Shown one piece after another: positions 5,429-5,435 of a stretch of DNA of 5,435 bases. The stretch's first letter is position 1, and each line of letters begins with the position of its first letter. The DNA lies in NCBI GenBank assembly GCA_027039465.1, contig JALWEA010000418.1, forward strand, positions 1-5,435. Reading direction: 5' to 3'. The notes under the pieces are model-generated. The model was not told where the DNA came from and did not search any database. It was given only the letters and a program-made list of their open reading frames with translations. Source of the stretch: Calditrichia bacterium (GTDB lineage Bacteria > Calditrichota > Calditrichia > Calditrichales > Calditrichaceae). Made by a program: the position numbers and the translations under genes.

Positions 5429-5435
5429 TTTGTTT

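Overview
All seven supported genes are read from the minus strand, so the window runs right to left in transcription order. The sequence is moderately AT-rich, with compact cytosolic genes. The protein styles (a DUF58/vWA protein with the classic DWK-ART-EEE signature, a soluble histidine kinase, a GHKL anti-sigma-type kinase, SelD) suggest a free-living bacterium of the Bacteroidota/Calditrichota (FCB) type. That placement is inference from overall feel, not from a marker gene.

Layout in transcription order: (a) 5428-4664, a TIM-barrel protein of the xylose isomerase-like/AP endonuclease 2 family; (b) 4602-4279, a small protein with one N-terminal membrane helix and four cysteines; (c) 4278-4146, a very AT-rich gap with two perfect palindromes, probably the control region for the next pair; (d) 4145-3249, a DUF58/von Willebrand A-type protein; (e) 3248-2190, selenophosphate synthetase selD, which starts on the base after the DUF58 stop codon; (f) 2189-1536, a long gap with a probable selD terminator, a structured non-coding segment and a second terminator-like hairpin; (g) 1535-519, a soluble histidine kinase; (h) 511 to the left edge, a partial RsbW-like serine/threonine kinase whose ribosome binding site overlaps the kinase stop codon.

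The main result is that selD is longer than a plain open reading frame shows. Reading upstream through an in-frame TGA at 3206-3204 restores the conserved SelD N-terminus (LTQ-x5-AG-U-x2-K), with TGA exactly where the catalytic Cys17 of E. coli SelD lies. The RNA just after the TGA folds into a hairpin with an AGGUUCU apex, very close to the E. coli fdhF bacterial SECIS apex AGGUCU. SelD therefore appears to be a selenoprotein that needs its own product to be made. It also carries a cysteine three residues before the selenocysteine (CxxU). An annotation made without recoding would start it at the GTG at 3194 and lose the active site.

The histidine kinase and the RsbW-like kinase form a tight two-gene signalling unit, probably continuing off the left edge. 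The selD/DUF58 pair looks like a separate unit, set apart by hairpins in the 2189-1536 gap.
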